A stretch of 64,000 bases of DNA from an uncultured Lachnospiraceae bacterium (GTDB taxonomy: Bacteria; Bacillota; Clostridia; Lachnospirales; Lachnospiraceae). A program made the translations under genes and the position numbers. The stretch is from positions 1 to 64,000 of the forward strand of contig CAJUJG010000006.1 in assembly GCA_910586715.1 (NCBI GenBank). Direction: 5' to 3'. The notes beneath the pieces were generated by a model. It did not search any database and was not told the origin of the DNA. It saw only the letters and a list, made by a program, of their open reading frames with translations. Numbering within the stretch: the stretch's first letter is position 1; every line of letters starts with the position of its first letter. Below, piece by piece: positions 8,133 to 17,297 of the stretch.

Positions 8133-10467
8133 TCGTTTTTCTCCTATTTGTAACAAAAGCTTTTTCTATCACTTCGTCCATTGACTCTACAAAGCATATT
8201 TCCATGCCTGATTTTATCTCTCCTGCAATCTCAGCGACATCTTTTTCATTCTCTTTTGGCACGATTACGGTTTTCATTCCTGCCGTTTTTGCCGCTAAAA
8301 GCTTTTCCTTCAAACCTCCGATTGCAAGCACTCTTCCCCGAAGCGTGACCTCACCTGTCATTGCAACCTTCGCTTTTACCGGTGTATCTGTAACTGCCGA
8401 AAGCACCGCTGTCGCCATTGTAATTCCCGCGGATGGTCCGTCTTTTGGAACCGCTCCTTCCGGAATATGTATATGAAAATCATTTTCCTTAAAAAACTCC
8501 GGTTTAATGTCATATTTGGGCGCTATCGAACGAATATAACTAAGCCCTGTCTTTGCGGACTCTTTCATTACGTCTCCAAGCTTTCCAGTAAGCTCCACCT
8601 CACCCTTTCCAGGCATAACATTTACCTCTATTTCAAGCGTATCACCGCCAACACTGGTCCATGCAAGACCTCTCACGATACCTACATCGTCTTTTTCATT
8701 TGCCATATCTTCATGATATCTTGGTTTTCCCAAATATTTCTCAAGCCGCTTTGCATCAACCCTGATACACTTTCCTTTTCGGTCCTTGCTTTTGAGTATT
8801 TCCAAAGCCGCCTTTCTGCATACCGTCCCAAGCTTCCTTTCCAAACTGCGCACTCCCGCTTCCCTTGTATAGCTCGCAATAATACCGCGCATCGCATTGT
8901 CGCTGATTGTAATTTGAGACTCCTTCAACCCGTTTCGCCCCAGCTGCTTCTTCCATAAATGCTCTTTTGCAATGTGAAATTTCTCGTTTGCAGTATAGCT
9001 TGTCACCTCGATTATATCCATGCGGTCGAGCAATGGTCTTGGAATATTTCCTGCATCATTCGCCGTTGCAATAAACAAAACCTTCGATAAGTCAATCGGC
9101 AATTCCACATAATGATCCCGAAAATGACAATTCTGTTCCGGATCAAGCACCTCAAGCAATGCTGACTGCGTATCTCCTTTATAATCACTACTTACCTTAT
9201 CGATTTCGTCAAGCAGCATCAGCGGATTGCAAACGCCTGCCTGCCTTAAGCCTGCCGCAATGCGTCCAGGCATTGCACCCACATACGTTTTTCTGTGACC
9301 GCGTATCTCCGCCTCATCACGCACTCCGCCAAGGCAAATACGCACATACTTTTTGTGAAGCGCCTCAGCAATCGACTTTGCAATAGAAGTTTTTCCGGTT
9401 CCCGGCGGTCCTACAAGACATAAAATCGGCGTATCGCCTTTGTGAGTCAAACTACGCACCGCAAGATACTCAATAATACGCTCCTTCACCTTTTCCAAAC
9501 CGTAATGATCGCGTGCCAAAATTTCCTCTGCATGTTCAATACCGTTGTAATCCTTTGATGCCTTGTCCCACGGGAGCTCCAAAAGTGTCTCTATATATCC
9601 TCTTTCCACCGCGCTCTCCGAGCTGGAATTGGTGATTTTCTGAAAACGCGCAATCTCTTTGCGTATTTTCTCTTTTACCTCATCGCCTGCTTTCATCTTT
9701 TGAACAGCTTCTTCAAACTGCGCTGCCTCCGAACCTTTGTCATCCCCGCCTAACTCATCCTGTATATACTCAAGCTGCTCCCGAAGAATATAGTCCCTTT
9801 GGTTCTTGTCTATTTTTTCTTTCACTTTCATTGCCAGCTGCGTTCTGATTGACGCAATTTGTGCCTCATTCATAATCAGGCTGACAAGCGCTTCACACTG
9901 ACCGTCTAAATTCTCTATTTCAAGAATTTCCTGCTTTTTCTCATAGGAAAAAGGTGTATTAATCAACACCTGATTCACCAAAAAGCGCAATGTGTTTTCT
10001 TCCTCAAAATACTTTCCAAGACTTTTCCCAACTTTTGGATAAAAACGCACATATGTCGCAAACACCTCTTTCAGCGAACGTTTTAGCGCCTCCTCACAAA
10101 CCAAATCAACATCATTTTCATCTTCATTGATTTCCTCAATAACTGCCGTAAAAAACACACCCTCATTATCCTTCACTTCCATGAGCTTCGCTCTGGCAGC
10201 GCCTTCAACCATCACACGCTCAATATTATTCGGAAGTTTTGTCACCTGTTTGATATTGGCAACTGTTCCAATATGGAAAAGTGTTTCCATTGTGGATTTT
10301 TCCTCATTTTCATCTCTCTGCGCAACCAAAAATATTGTTTGATTTTCATTGAGCGACTTCTGCACTGCGTTCTTGGACATCTCCCTGCTCAAGTCAAAAT
10401 GTATAATCATATTTGGCACTACCGTAAGCCCGCGCAGCGCCACCATTGGTAATTCAAATTTTTCCAT
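8107..10467 (-). CDS. lon: ATP-dependent protease Lon (LonA)
   Basis: This 786-aa LonA has an N-terminal substrate domain (about 1-200), a coiled-coil region, an AAA+ module with Walker A GPPGTGKT (about residue 350) and Walker B LMLLDEIDK, and a C-terminal protease domain. The catalytic dyad is Ser679 in PKDGPSAG and Lys722 in LKEKLLAA. Lon degrades misfolded and regulatory proteins in the cytosol. It follows clpX after a clear terminator hairpin, so a separate promoter in the 70-bp gap or partial read-through is needed. Confidence 0.97.
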   Translation of the reverse strand: MEKFELPMVALRGLTVVPNMIIHFDLSREMSKNAVQKSLNENQTIFLVAQRDENEEKSTMETLFHIGTVANIKQVTKLPNNIERVMVEGAARAKLMEVKDNEGVFFTAVIEEINEDENDVDLVCEEALKRSLKEVFATYVRFYPKVGKSLGKYFEEENTLRFLVNQVLINTPFSYEKKQEILEIENLDGQCEALVSLIMNEAQIASIRTQLAMKVKEKIDKNQRDYILREQLEYIQDELGGDDKGSEAAQFEEAVQKMKAGDEVKEKIRKEIARFQKITNSSSESAVERGYIETLLELPWDKASKDYNGIEHAEEILARDHYGLEKVKERIIEYLAVRSLTHKGDTPILCLVGPPGTGKTSIAKSIAEALHKKYVRICLGGVRDEAEIRGHRKTYVGAMPGRIAAGLRQAGVCNPLMLLDEIDKVSSDYKGDTQSALLEVLDPEQNCHFRDHYVELPIDLSKVLFIATANDAGNIPRPLLDRMDIIEVTSYTANEKFHIAKEHLWKKQLGRNGLKESQITISDNAMRGIIASYTREAGVRSLERKLGTVCRKAALEILKSKDRKGKCIRVDAKRLEKYLGKPRYHEDMANEKDDVGIVRGLAWTSVGGDTLEIEVNVMPGKGEVELTGKLGDVMKESAKTGLSYIRSIAPKYDIKPEFFKENDFHIHIPEGAVPKDGPSAGITMATAVLSAVTDTPVKAKVAMTGEVTLRGRVLAIGGLKEKLLAAKTAGMKTVIVPKENEKDVAEIAGEIKSGMEICFVESMDEVIEKAFVTNRRKTNGNKKSKS

Positions 10468-10500
10468 TTGCGTAATCCTTCCAATCCTAAAATTTGAACA

Positions 10501-10532
10501 AAAAGGACAATCCGTAAGCGGATTGCCCTTTT
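10501..10532 (-). terminator. Rho-independent terminator after clpX
   Basis: AAAAGGaCAATCC pairs with GGATTGcCCTTTT around a 6-nt loop, and the minus-strand copy runs into TTTTTG. It lies between the clpX stop and the lon start. Confidence 0.8.
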
Positions 10533-10543
10533 ACTCAATGCAA

Positions 10544-11815
10544 TTATCTCGCCTTTTTCTCCCGCTCCGTGTGCACTGCTTCACGATGTACTATGAAAGG
10601 CTGGCTTGTTCCCTCTACTGCCTCTTTTGTGATAACGCATGCCTCTATGGTATCATCAGAAGGAATCTCATACATCACATCCATCATAATACTTTCCATG
10701 ATGGAACGAAGACCTCTCGCCCCCGTCTTTCTCTCAAGCGCCTTTTCCGCAATTGCCTCAATCGCTTCCGGTTCAAAGTTAAGCTTTACGTCATCATACT
10801 CAAACAGCTTCTGATACTGCTTAATTAACGCACTCTTCGGCTCCTTTAAAATACGCACAAGCGCTTCTTTATCCAAGCCTTCAAGCGATACATTAATTGG
10901 CACACGACCTACAAACTCCGGAATCAGACCATATTTGGTCAGATCCTGTGGCGTCACCTGCTTAAACACGGCTCCAATGTCCTTTGTAGACTTTTCAGCA
11001 ATATCTTTATTGAAGCCGATCGATTTGCGGTCAAGTCTGTTCTCAACAATCTTATCAAGCCCGTCAAACGCACCTCCACATATAAATAAAATATTCGTCG
11101 TATCAATCTGTATCAGCTCCTGATGCGGATGTTTTCTGCCTCCCTGAGGCGGCACACTTGCCACTGTGCCCTCTACGATTTTCAGCAGTGCCTGCTGTAC
11201 GCCTTCACCTGATACGTCTCTTGTAATCGATACATTTTCACTTTTTTTCGTAATTTTATCGATTTCGTCAATATAAATAATGCCATACTGCGCACGCTCT
11301 ATATCATAGTCAGCCGCCTGTATCAGCTTTAAAAGGATATTCTCAACGTCCTCGCCTACATATCCTGCCTCTGTCAGTGTTGTGGCATCTGCAATTGCAA
11401 ACGGCACATTGATGATTTTTGCAAGTGTCTGCGCAAGATATGTTTTACCGGAACCAGTCGGTCCTATCATAATTATATTGCTCTTTTGCAGCTCAACATC
11501 CAAATCCTTTTCTGCCGTCACACGCTTATAGTGATTATAAACCGCCACTGACAATACTTTTTTTGCATCTTCCTGCCCGATAACATAATCATCAAGAAAT
11601 TCTTTAATCTCTACAGGCTTTAAAAGATTAATATCAAAGTCACCGTCTATGGTTTCTTCTTCCTCATATTCCTCCTCAATAATATCAGCACAAATATCCA
11701 CGCATTCATCACAGATATAGACACCTGCCGGTCCTGCTATCAGCTTTCTGACCTGGTCCTGCGTTTTGTTGCAGAAAGAACATCTTACTCTTCCTTCAGT
11801 GCTTTTTCCTGCCAT
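10544..11815 (-). CDS. clpX: ATP-dependent Clp protease ATP-binding subunit ClpX
   Basis: ClpX is the AAA+ unfoldase that feeds ClpP. The N-terminal zinc-binding domain has Cys12, Cys15, Cys35 and Cys38. Walker A GPTGSGKTYLAQ is near residue 122 and Walker B IIYIDEIDK near residue 185. The RSIMESIMMDVMYEIPS segment near the C-terminus is also typical. The 423-aa length is normal. It lies directly after clpP in a tig-clpP-clpX-lon order. Confidence 0.97.
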   Translation of the reverse strand: MAGKSTEGRVRCSFCNKTQDQVRKLIAGPAGVYICDECVDICADIIEEEYEEEETIDGDFDINLLKPVEIKEFLDDYVIGQEDAKKVLSVAVYNHYKRVTAEKDLDVELQKSNIIMIGPTGSGKTYLAQTLAKIINVPFAIADATTLTEAGYVGEDVENILLKLIQAADYDIERAQYGIIYIDEIDKITKKSENVSITRDVSGEGVQQALLKIVEGTVASVPPQGGRKHPHQELIQIDTTNILFICGGAFDGLDKIVENRLDRKSIGFNKDIAEKSTKDIGAVFKQVTPQDLTKYGLIPEFVGRVPINVSLEGLDKEALVRILKEPKSALIKQYQKLFEYDDVKLNFEPEAIEAIAEKALERKTGARGLRSIMESIMMDVMYEIPSDDTIEACVITKEAVEGTSQPFIVHREAVHTEREKKAR

Positions 11816-11873
11816 CCCTACTTCTCCCTCTAAAATCTATTCATTACGATTGTTTCAACTATATTGCCAATCA

Positions 11874-12476
11874 CTATGCTTCCTTATTTTGATCTTCCCT
11901 GTCAGCAATTACCCTGTCAATCAGACCATACTCCATTGCCTCCTGTGCCGACTTCCAATTATCGCGCTCCGTATCCGCTGCAATAACGTCATACGGCTGT
12001 CCGCAATTCTCTGCCAAAATAGTGTTCAACTTCTGCTTAGTGCGCAAAATGTGCTTTGCGGCAATCTCAATTTCCGTAGCCTGCCCCTGTGCTCCGCCAA
12101 GCGGCTGATGAATCATAATCTCAGCATTTGGAAGCGCAAGGCGCTTTCCTTTTGTGCCTCCTGCAAGCAAAAATGCGCCCATGCTTGCCGCCATGCCGAT
12201 ACATATTGTGGAAACGTCACACTTTATGTAACGCATGGTATCATAAATCGCCATTCCGGCAGTCACTGACCCACCGGGGCTGTTAATATACAGCTGAATA
12301 TCTTTATCCGTATCCTCCGCTTCCAAAAACAAAAGCTGCGCCACGACAAGACTTGCCGTCACCTCATTTACTTCCTCGCCAAGGAAAATGATACGCTCCT
12401 TTAAAAGTCTCGAATAAATATCGTATGAACGCTCTCCGCGGCTTGTCTGTTCAATGACATATGGTACTAAACTCAT
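11874..12476 (-). CDS. clpP: ATP-dependent Clp protease proteolytic subunit ClpP
   Basis: The catalytic triad is intact: Ser98 in GMAASMGAF, His123 in MIHQPLGG and Asp172 in DTERDNW. I start at the ATG giving MSLVPYVIEQ (200 aa), which has GAGGAGG about 11 nt upstream. An in-frame TTG 13 codons earlier overlaps the end of tig and would add an implausible Arg-rich extension. ClpP assembles into the double heptamer that degrades ClpX-delivered substrates. Confidence 0.97.
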   Translation of the reverse strand: MSLVPYVIEQTSRGERSYDIYSRLLKERIIFLGEEVNEVTASLVVAQLLFLEAEDTDKDIQLYINSPGGSVTAGMAIYDTMRYIKCDVSTICIGMAASMGAFLLAGGTKGKRLALPNAEIMIHQPLGGAQGQATEIEIAAKHILRTKQKLNTILAENCGQPYDVIAADTERDNWKSAQEAMEYGLIDRVIADREDQNKEA

Positions 12477-12498
12477 GGTTTCCTGCCTCCTCATTCTT

Positions 12499-13785
12499 TT
12501 ATTTCTCAACAGCATTCTCCACTACAAAATCTGCTGCCTTACGAATACAGATGTCCTCCCGGATTGATTTCTTTTCAAATACACCAATCATATCGTTAAT
12601 CTCTTCAATATCCATTTGGTATGCATCAGCCATCTTCTTGATTTCCTCATTGTACTCTTCGTCGCTTGCCCCAATATTTTCTGCTTTGGCAACCGCTTCA
12701 AGCACAAGCCTTGACTGTATTCTCTTTTGGGCCTGCGGTTTTAACTGCTCTAAGAATGCTGCTCTTGTAAGACCCGTAATTTGGAAATACTGGTCAATCG
12801 AAATTCCCTGCATCTGTATTCTTTGCGCAAAATCCTCTGCCATCTGACGCTGCTGTGTCTCAAGCATTGCCTTGGGAATGTCCATCTTTGCATCGGCAAT
12901 AATCGCGTCAACAACCTTGTCTTCCTTTTCAAGCTTTGCTTCCTCTGACTTTTTCTTTTCAAGGTCTTTCTTCACGCTCTCTTTGTACTCTGCAAGCGTC
13001 TCGAACTCAGAAACCTCGCTTGCAAATTCGTCGTCCAAATCCGGAAGCTGTTTTTCCTTGATTTCTTTTATGGTACACTTAAATACGGCAGGCTTGCCTG
13101 CAAGCTCCTGTGCCTGATAGTCCTCAGGGAACGTTACGTTAACCTTTGTCTCTTTGTTAATCTCTGCACCGATTAACTGCTCCTCAAAGCCGGGGATAAA
13201 GGTATTAGAACCGATTGTCAGCGGATAATTCTCACCCTTTCCGCCCTCAAAAGCTACGCCGTCAACAAAACCTTCAAAATCAAGCGTCGTCATATCGCCA
13301 TCCTGCACAGCCCTGTCTTCTACAGAAACCGTCCGTGCACTGTTTTCTCTCTCTCTCTCAATTGCGGCATCAACTTCCTCGTCCGTAACAGACGCATCTG
13401 TTTTCTCAACTTCCACACCTTTATATGTTCCAAGTGTTACTTCCGGCTTCAAAGCCACTTCTGCAGTAAAAATAAACGGCTTTCCTGCTTCTGCCTGCTC
13501 AATGTCAATTTGAGGCTGAGATACAATTTCTTCCGTACACTCGTCGACAGCCTTCGCATAAGCAGAAGGAATGGCATAGTTTGCAGCATCCTCAAAAAAG
13601 ATTTCTTTTCCATACATCTGCTCAATCATTTTTCTTGGAGCTTTTCCCTTACGGAATCCCGGAATATTAATCTTATTTTTATTTTTCTGATAAGCTTTCT
13701 CAATTGCTGCCTCAAAATCCTCTGCTGACACCTCTATTGTTAGTTTCGCCATATTTCCTTCTAACTTTTCCACCTGTAAACTCAT
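12499..13785 (-). CDS. tig: Trigger factor (ribosome-associated chaperone, peptidyl-prolyl isomerase)
   Basis: The protein has the ribosome-binding signature GFRKGKAPRKMIEQ near residue 43, a central FKBP-type isomerase domain (about 150-245) and a long helical C-terminal chaperone domain. Two starts are possible. The ATG giving MSLQVEKLEG is 11 nt from GGAGG. Another ATG three codons earlier is only 2-3 nt away and less likely. Trigger factor binds the exit tunnel and shields nascent chains. It heads the tig-clpP-clpX run. Confidence 0.96.
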   Translation of the reverse strand: MSLQVEKLEGNMAKLTIEVSAEDFEAAIEKAYQKNKNKINIPGFRKGKAPRKMIEQMYGKEIFFEDAANYAIPSAYAKAVDECTEEIVSQPQIDIEQAEAGKPFIFTAEVALKPEVTLGTYKGVEVEKTDASVTDEEVDAAIERERENSARTVSVEDRAVQDGDMTTLDFEGFVDGVAFEGGKGENYPLTIGSNTFIPGFEEQLIGAEINKETKVNVTFPEDYQAQELAGKPAVFKCTIKEIKEKQLPDLDDEFASEVSEFETLAEYKESVKKDLEKKKSEEAKLEKEDKVVDAIIADAKMDIPKAMLETQQRQMAEDFAQRIQMQGISIDQYFQITGLTRAAFLEQLKPQAQKRIQSRLVLEAVAKAENIGASDEEYNEEIKKMADAYQMDIEEINDMIGVFEKKSIREDICIRKAADFVVENAVEK

Positions 13786-13902
13786 TTGTTCCATTTCCTC
13801 CTTGCGAATATTGTCTATTCTCTTTTTCTTTTAACGTGTAACAGCCGGTAAAACAGACCATTACCATGTGCCAGCCAACCATAGCTACACAATCATTTCA
13901 TA

Positions 13903-13932
13903 ATTATATCATAGCAATCCTAAAATTAAAAG
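13903..13932 (-). promoter_or_regulatory. Probable promoter of the tig-clpP-clpX run
   Basis: The minus strand shows a perfect TATAAT (rc of 13903-13908). The -35 region at 17 bp spacing is weak and T-rich. The predicted leader to tig is about 110 nt. The call rests mainly on the -10 box. Confidence 0.45.
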
Positions 13933-13972
13933 CCTGATTTTATAAAATAATTAGAAAAAAATCAGACAAAAA

Positions 13973-14014
13973 AATCAGGCGGGAAATCTCTGATTATGGT
14001 TTTCCTGCCTGATT
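13973..14014 (-). terminator. Terminator after the spore-protein gene
   Basis: AATCAGGCGGGAAA pairs with TTTTCCTGCCTGATT (one mismatch) around a 13-nt loop. The minus-strand side continues into TTTTTTTG. It separates the SASP gene from the tig promoter. Confidence 0.8.
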
Positions 14015-14060
14015 CTTTATTCTTTTTAATGATAATAAGAGTATCTCGGTTTATGAGTCC

Positions 14061-14264
14061 TTATTTGATTGACTCCTCATAGCTCTTAACCATTCTTCTT
14101 ACCATCTCGCCGCCGATTGAACCAGCTTCACGTGATGTTAAATCGCCGTTGTAACCTTCCTTAAGGTTAACGCCAAGCTCTGATGCTACCTCTGTCTTGA
14201 AACGGTCCATTGCTGCCTTTGCTTCCGGAACCTCTACTCTGTTTGATCTGTTCTGTGATGACAT
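14061..14264 (-). CDS. Alpha/beta-type small acid-soluble spore protein
   Basis: This roughly 67-aa protein carries both family signatures. EVASELGV sits in the centre, and GDLTSREAGSIGGEMVRRMV lies near the C-terminus. Such proteins coat spore DNA in the forespore and are degraded at germination by Gpr. The start with GGAGG nine nt upstream gives MSSQNRSNR. An ATG two codons earlier is too close to that site. I could not find a convincing sigma-G promoter by eye. It is direct evidence that the host lineage sporulates. Confidence 0.93.
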   Translation of the reverse strand: MSSQNRSNRVEVPEAKAAMDRFKTEVASELGVNLKEGYNGDLTSREAGSIGGEMVRRMVKSYEESIK

Positions 14265-14411
14265 ATTCATACACCTCCATAAAATTCTTTTTTGATAATA
14301 TCTATTTTTAAAGACAAGCTTTTTGTCGCTTATCTTAATCCTATTATCTGCTATGTTTTTTGTTTTATGAATGGTATATTTTTACTAAATTGGCAGCTTT
14401 ATTTTTCATTT

Positions 14412-14960
14412 TTAAAGATAGACAATTCCTTCTCCGAGCTTCTGCGCCGCTTCTTCATCTAACAGATTTTTTACAATTTCAAGCCCGAATGCAATTGCAG
14501 TTCCCATTCCGCGGCTTGTAATCACGTTGTCTGCCTTTACAACCTTATCATATACGACTTGCGCTCCTGTAAGCTCCGCTTCCATTCCCGGATAACTACA
14601 CGCTTTTTTGCCTTTTAAAATTCCCATATGACCAAAAATACTTGGAGCGGCACAGATTGCGCCAATCAGCTTTCCTGCCTCATAAAACGCGCGCAGATGC
14701 TTTGTAAGCGTTTCGCATGCCTCAAGATTTTTCGTGCCCGGCATTCCGCCTGGACATACAAGAATGTCAAAACTGTCAAAATCAATGTCATCAATTCCCG
14801 CATCCATACCGACGCAAATATTGTGACTGCCTGTGACGCTCTTTTCATTATTAATTGCAACGCACACCACTTCAATTCCTGCGCGGCGAAGCAAGTCCAC
14901 TACAGTAAGCGCCTCTATTTCCTCATATCCGGTTCCAAAAAACACTGCTGCTTTCTTCAT
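14412..14960 (-). CDS. DJ-1/PfpI family protein
   Basis: This 182-aa protein has the DJ-1 fold pattern. FGTGYEEIEALTVVDLLRRAG is at the start, VCPGGMPGT near residue 70, and the nucleophile elbow GAICAAPSIFG near residue 103 holds the conserved cysteine. Members act as deglycases, chaperones or proteases depending on subfamily. The sequence most resembles the YajL/ThiJ group. It stands alone between the SASP gene and a divergent membrane protein gene. Confidence 0.9.
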   Translation of the reverse strand: MKKAAVFFGTGYEEIEALTVVDLLRRAGIEVVCVAINNEKSVTGSHNICVGMDAGIDDIDFDSFDILVCPGGMPGTKNLEACETLTKHLRAFYEAGKLIGAICAAPSIFGHMGILKGKKACSYPGMEAELTGAQVVYDKVVKADNVITSRGMGTAIAFGLEIVKNLLDEEAAQKLGEGIVYL

Positions 14961-15041
14961 ATTCCATCCTCCGTTCTTAATTTATCACTTTCTCTTTATT
15001 CTAACACTGTTTCTGTTCTCTGCCAACCGGATTTTCATAGT

Positions 15042-15076
15042 TTGCATGCAAACTATTGCAGGCATTTGCATATAAT
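15042..15076 (+). promoter_or_regulatory. Promoter of the membrane protein gene, close to its start codon
   Basis: A perfect TATAAT lies at 15071-15076, preceded by TGCA. No standard -35 is visible at 17 bp. The predicted start site (about 15083) touches the ATG at 15084, and there is no ribosome binding site, so the message may be leaderless. Confidence 0.45.
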
Positions 15077-15083
15077 AACTCCT

Positions 15084-15668
15084 ATGAAAAACGTAACGAT
15101 TCACTATTTTGATTATTATGTCCTTTTATTTTTCTGCCTGTCGTTTATCGGCTGGCTGTGGGAGGTTATCCTGTACCTTTTTACAAGCGGCAGCCTCGTC
15201 AACCGCGGCGTATATTACGGTCCATATCTTCCAATCTATGGAATCGGCGGAATTTTCCTGATGCTGCTGCTTCACGCAAAAAGAAAACAGCCTGTGCGCG
15301 TCTTTCTTCTTTCCGCGGCAATCTGCACCGCATTAGAATACTCTGCCGCCACATGGCTTGACTACAAATGGAACGTGCGGTGGTGGGACTATAGCGGTTC
15401 TTTTCTCAATCTTGACGGAAAAATCTGCTTTATCTGCAGCATCGGCTTTGGAATCGGCGGCGTGCTGCTGATTTGCATATTTCAACCTCTGTTCCATAAG
15501 TTTTACCACAAAATGACGCGCGGCATGCGCATCCTCATATGCATTATCTTCCTGTTCCTTTTTGTGGCAGATGCGGCTTATTCCATCATCAATCCAAATA
15601 CCGGCACAAATATCACTTGTATTTTGACGCCAAATAGCGTACCATATTTTTCAGGCATAATGCCGTAA
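15084..15668 (+). CDS. Small polytopic membrane protein of the CmpB/ABC_trans_CmpB type
   Basis: This 194-aa protein has about five membrane segments and the motifs SFIGWLWEVILYLF, NRGVYYGPYLPIYG and WDYSGSFLNLDGKICF. These are shared with the 'putative ABC transporter permease' family common in Clostridia, which has no proven ABC partner. No ATPase gene is nearby. The only plausible in-frame start near the homologous region is the ATG at 15084, although it lacks a Shine-Dalgarno sequence. Confidence 0.8.
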   Translation: MKNVTIHYFDYYVLLFFCLSFIGWLWEVILYLFTSGSLVNRGVYYGPYLPIYGIGGIFLMLLLHAKRKQPVRVFLLSAAICTALEYSAATWLDYKWNVRWWDYSGSFLNLDGKICFICSIGFGIGGVLLICIFQPLFHKFYHKMTRGMRILICIIFLFLFVADAAYSIINPNTGTNITCILTPNSVPYFSGIMP

Positions 15669-15746
15669 TTACTTTACAGCTGCGGTCTATTCATACCTAG
15701 CCAAACAGGCATTATGCCTGATACGATTTATGGAGGTTTATCAGCA

Positions 15747-16244
15747 ATGGAACATTTTGAGATTGAAAAAAAATATACCATAAAGAGGCTGCCCGAAGGG
15801 CTGGAACACTACCCCTGCAAACAGATTGAACAGGCATATTTAAACACGGAGCCTGTGGTGCGTATCCGAAAATCCGACGACAGCTATACGCTCACCTACA
15901 AAGGAAGCGGTCTGATGGCGCGCGAGGAATACAATCTTCCCTTGAACAAGGACGCTTACCTTCATCTGCGCACAAAAGCCGACGGAACTGTAATTTCAAA
16001 AAAAAGATACGTTATACCACTTAAAAATCCACAGTTTACGGACAATTTTAAGCCTGCGGACGAACTTATGCTAAACATTGAGCTTGATATTTTTGAATCG
16101 CCTTTTGCCCCGCTTATCATTGCCGAAGTGGAATTTCCTGACGAACAGACTGCCAATGCATTTGTACCGCCCGAATGGTTTGATGCAGATGTGACACACA
16201 ATCCAAGCTATCATAATTCAAGCCTGTCGGAACGCAAGTTCTGA
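15747..16244 (+). CDS. CYTH domain protein
   Basis: This 165-aa protein begins MEHFEIEKKYTIK. The EIEKKY motif defines the CYTH (adenylate cyclase/thiamine triphosphatase) tunnel fold. Further conserved charged strands are VVRIRKSDDSYTLTYK and IIAEVEFPDE. Family members hydrolyse triphosphates such as tripolyphosphate. The true substrate cannot be told from sequence. TGGAGG ten nt upstream supports the start over one 11 codons earlier. A strong terminator overlaps the last codons. Confidence 0.88.
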   Translation: MEHFEIEKKYTIKRLPEGLEHYPCKQIEQAYLNTEPVVRIRKSDDSYTLTYKGSGLMAREEYNLPLNKDAYLHLRTKADGTVISKKRYVIPLKNPQFTDNFKPADELMLNIELDIFESPFAPLIIAEVEFPDEQTANAFVPPEWFDADVTHNPSYHNSSLSERKF

Positions 16245-16251
16245 CAGGCTT
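16220..16251 (+). terminator. Terminator of the CYTH gene
   Basis: AAGCCTGTCgGAAC pairs with GTTCtGACAGGCTT around a 4-nt loop and is followed by TTCTCTT. It includes the stop codon. Confidence 0.85.
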
Positions 16252-16287
16252 TTCTCTTACTTTATAGGAAAGCAAGCCGGACTCTTT

Positions 16288-17265
16288 TTATGGATTGATT
16301 ATACCTCCCGCAGGATTCAATGCCTGCATCAACAGATTTGCAAAATAAGCGCCGTACATTACCAGCATCAGAATACCTCCTGCACGGTCAAGCTTCTGTT
16401 TCCGAAACACAAGCAGCCACAGAACAACCATAACAAGTATCGCCACAATGCTGTCGAAAACAAATCCGGTCTGGTATTCAATCGGTGTAATGACCGCACT
16501 TGTTCCAAGCACAAACAAAATATTAAACAAATTGGAACCTACAATATTTCCGACTGCGATGTCCGTTTCTTTCTTTTTTGCGGCAATGCACGATGTCACA
16601 AGCTCCGGAAGCGACGTTCCAAACGCTACGATTGTCAATCCGATAAGCCGTTCGTCCATTCCAAATTCCGTCGCAATATTCGATGCCGCATCAACCGTCA
16701 CATTTGATCCTGCGACAATCATGGCACCGCCCACAAGAATTAAAAGAATCAGCTTCCATATCTTGTCGTTTTCATCCGCCGGTTCAAACTCCTCATTGGA
16801 AGCCTGACTTTTTTTGGTAAGCCGTATCATGTAGAAAATATAAATAATCAGCATCGCCCAAAAAATCAATCCGTCTATTCTTCCAATGCTCCCGTTCATT
16901 GTTCCAAACAGCAGCAAAAGCACAGAAGCCAAAAACACATACGGTATGTCAAACCAAATGGTAGACTTTTTTACCGCAAGCGGATAAATTACGGAAGACA
17001 GTCCCAGTATCAGCAGCACGTTCATAATATTGCTTCCTACAACATTGCTGATTGCCAAGTCTACGCTTCCTTTTAACGCTGCACTGATACTCACCGCGGC
17101 CTCCGGCGCACTTGTTCCAAATGCCACGATTGTCAGTCCGATCACAAGATGCGGTATCCCGAACTTATCTGCCACTTTTGAAGCGCCGTCAACAAACCAG
17201 TCAGCGCCCTTCATCAACAGCACAAAACCTATTACAAGCAAAACAAACTGCAAAACAATATTCAT
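16288..17265 (-). CDS. Calcium/sodium antiporter (CaCA family, YrbG-like)
   Basis: The protein has about ten membrane helices in two inverted halves. Each half carries the alpha-repeat signature: IVAFGTSAPEAAVSI in the first and IVAFGTSLPELVTS in the second, with GSNIMN and GSNLFN downstream. The acidic residues of GTSxPE bind the cation. I start at MNIVLQFVLL. Two earlier in-frame codons are possible, but one abuts the AAAGGGA site. It probably shares a transcript with tdk. Confidence 0.9.
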   Translation of the reverse strand: MNIVLQFVLLVIGFVLLMKGADWFVDGASKVADKFGIPHLVIGLTIVAFGTSAPEAAVSISAALKGSVDLAISNVVGSNIMNVLLILGLSSVIYPLAVKKSTIWFDIPYVFLASVLLLLFGTMNGSIGRIDGLIFWAMLIIYIFYMIRLTKKSQASNEEFEPADENDKIWKLILLILVGGAMIVAGSNVTVDAASNIATEFGMDERLIGLTIVAFGTSLPELVTSCIAAKKKETDIAVGNIVGSNLFNILFVLGTSAVITPIEYQTGFVFDSIVAILVMVVLWLLVFRKQKLDRAGGILMLVMYGAYFANLLMQALNPAGGIINP

Positions 17266-17297
17266 ATCCGATACCATTCCCTTTCTCAATCCAGCGC

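Noticed and set aside
14271..14411. Sigma-G promoter for the spore protein
   Set aside because: No pair of -35/-10 sequences at proper spacing matched well enough by eye.
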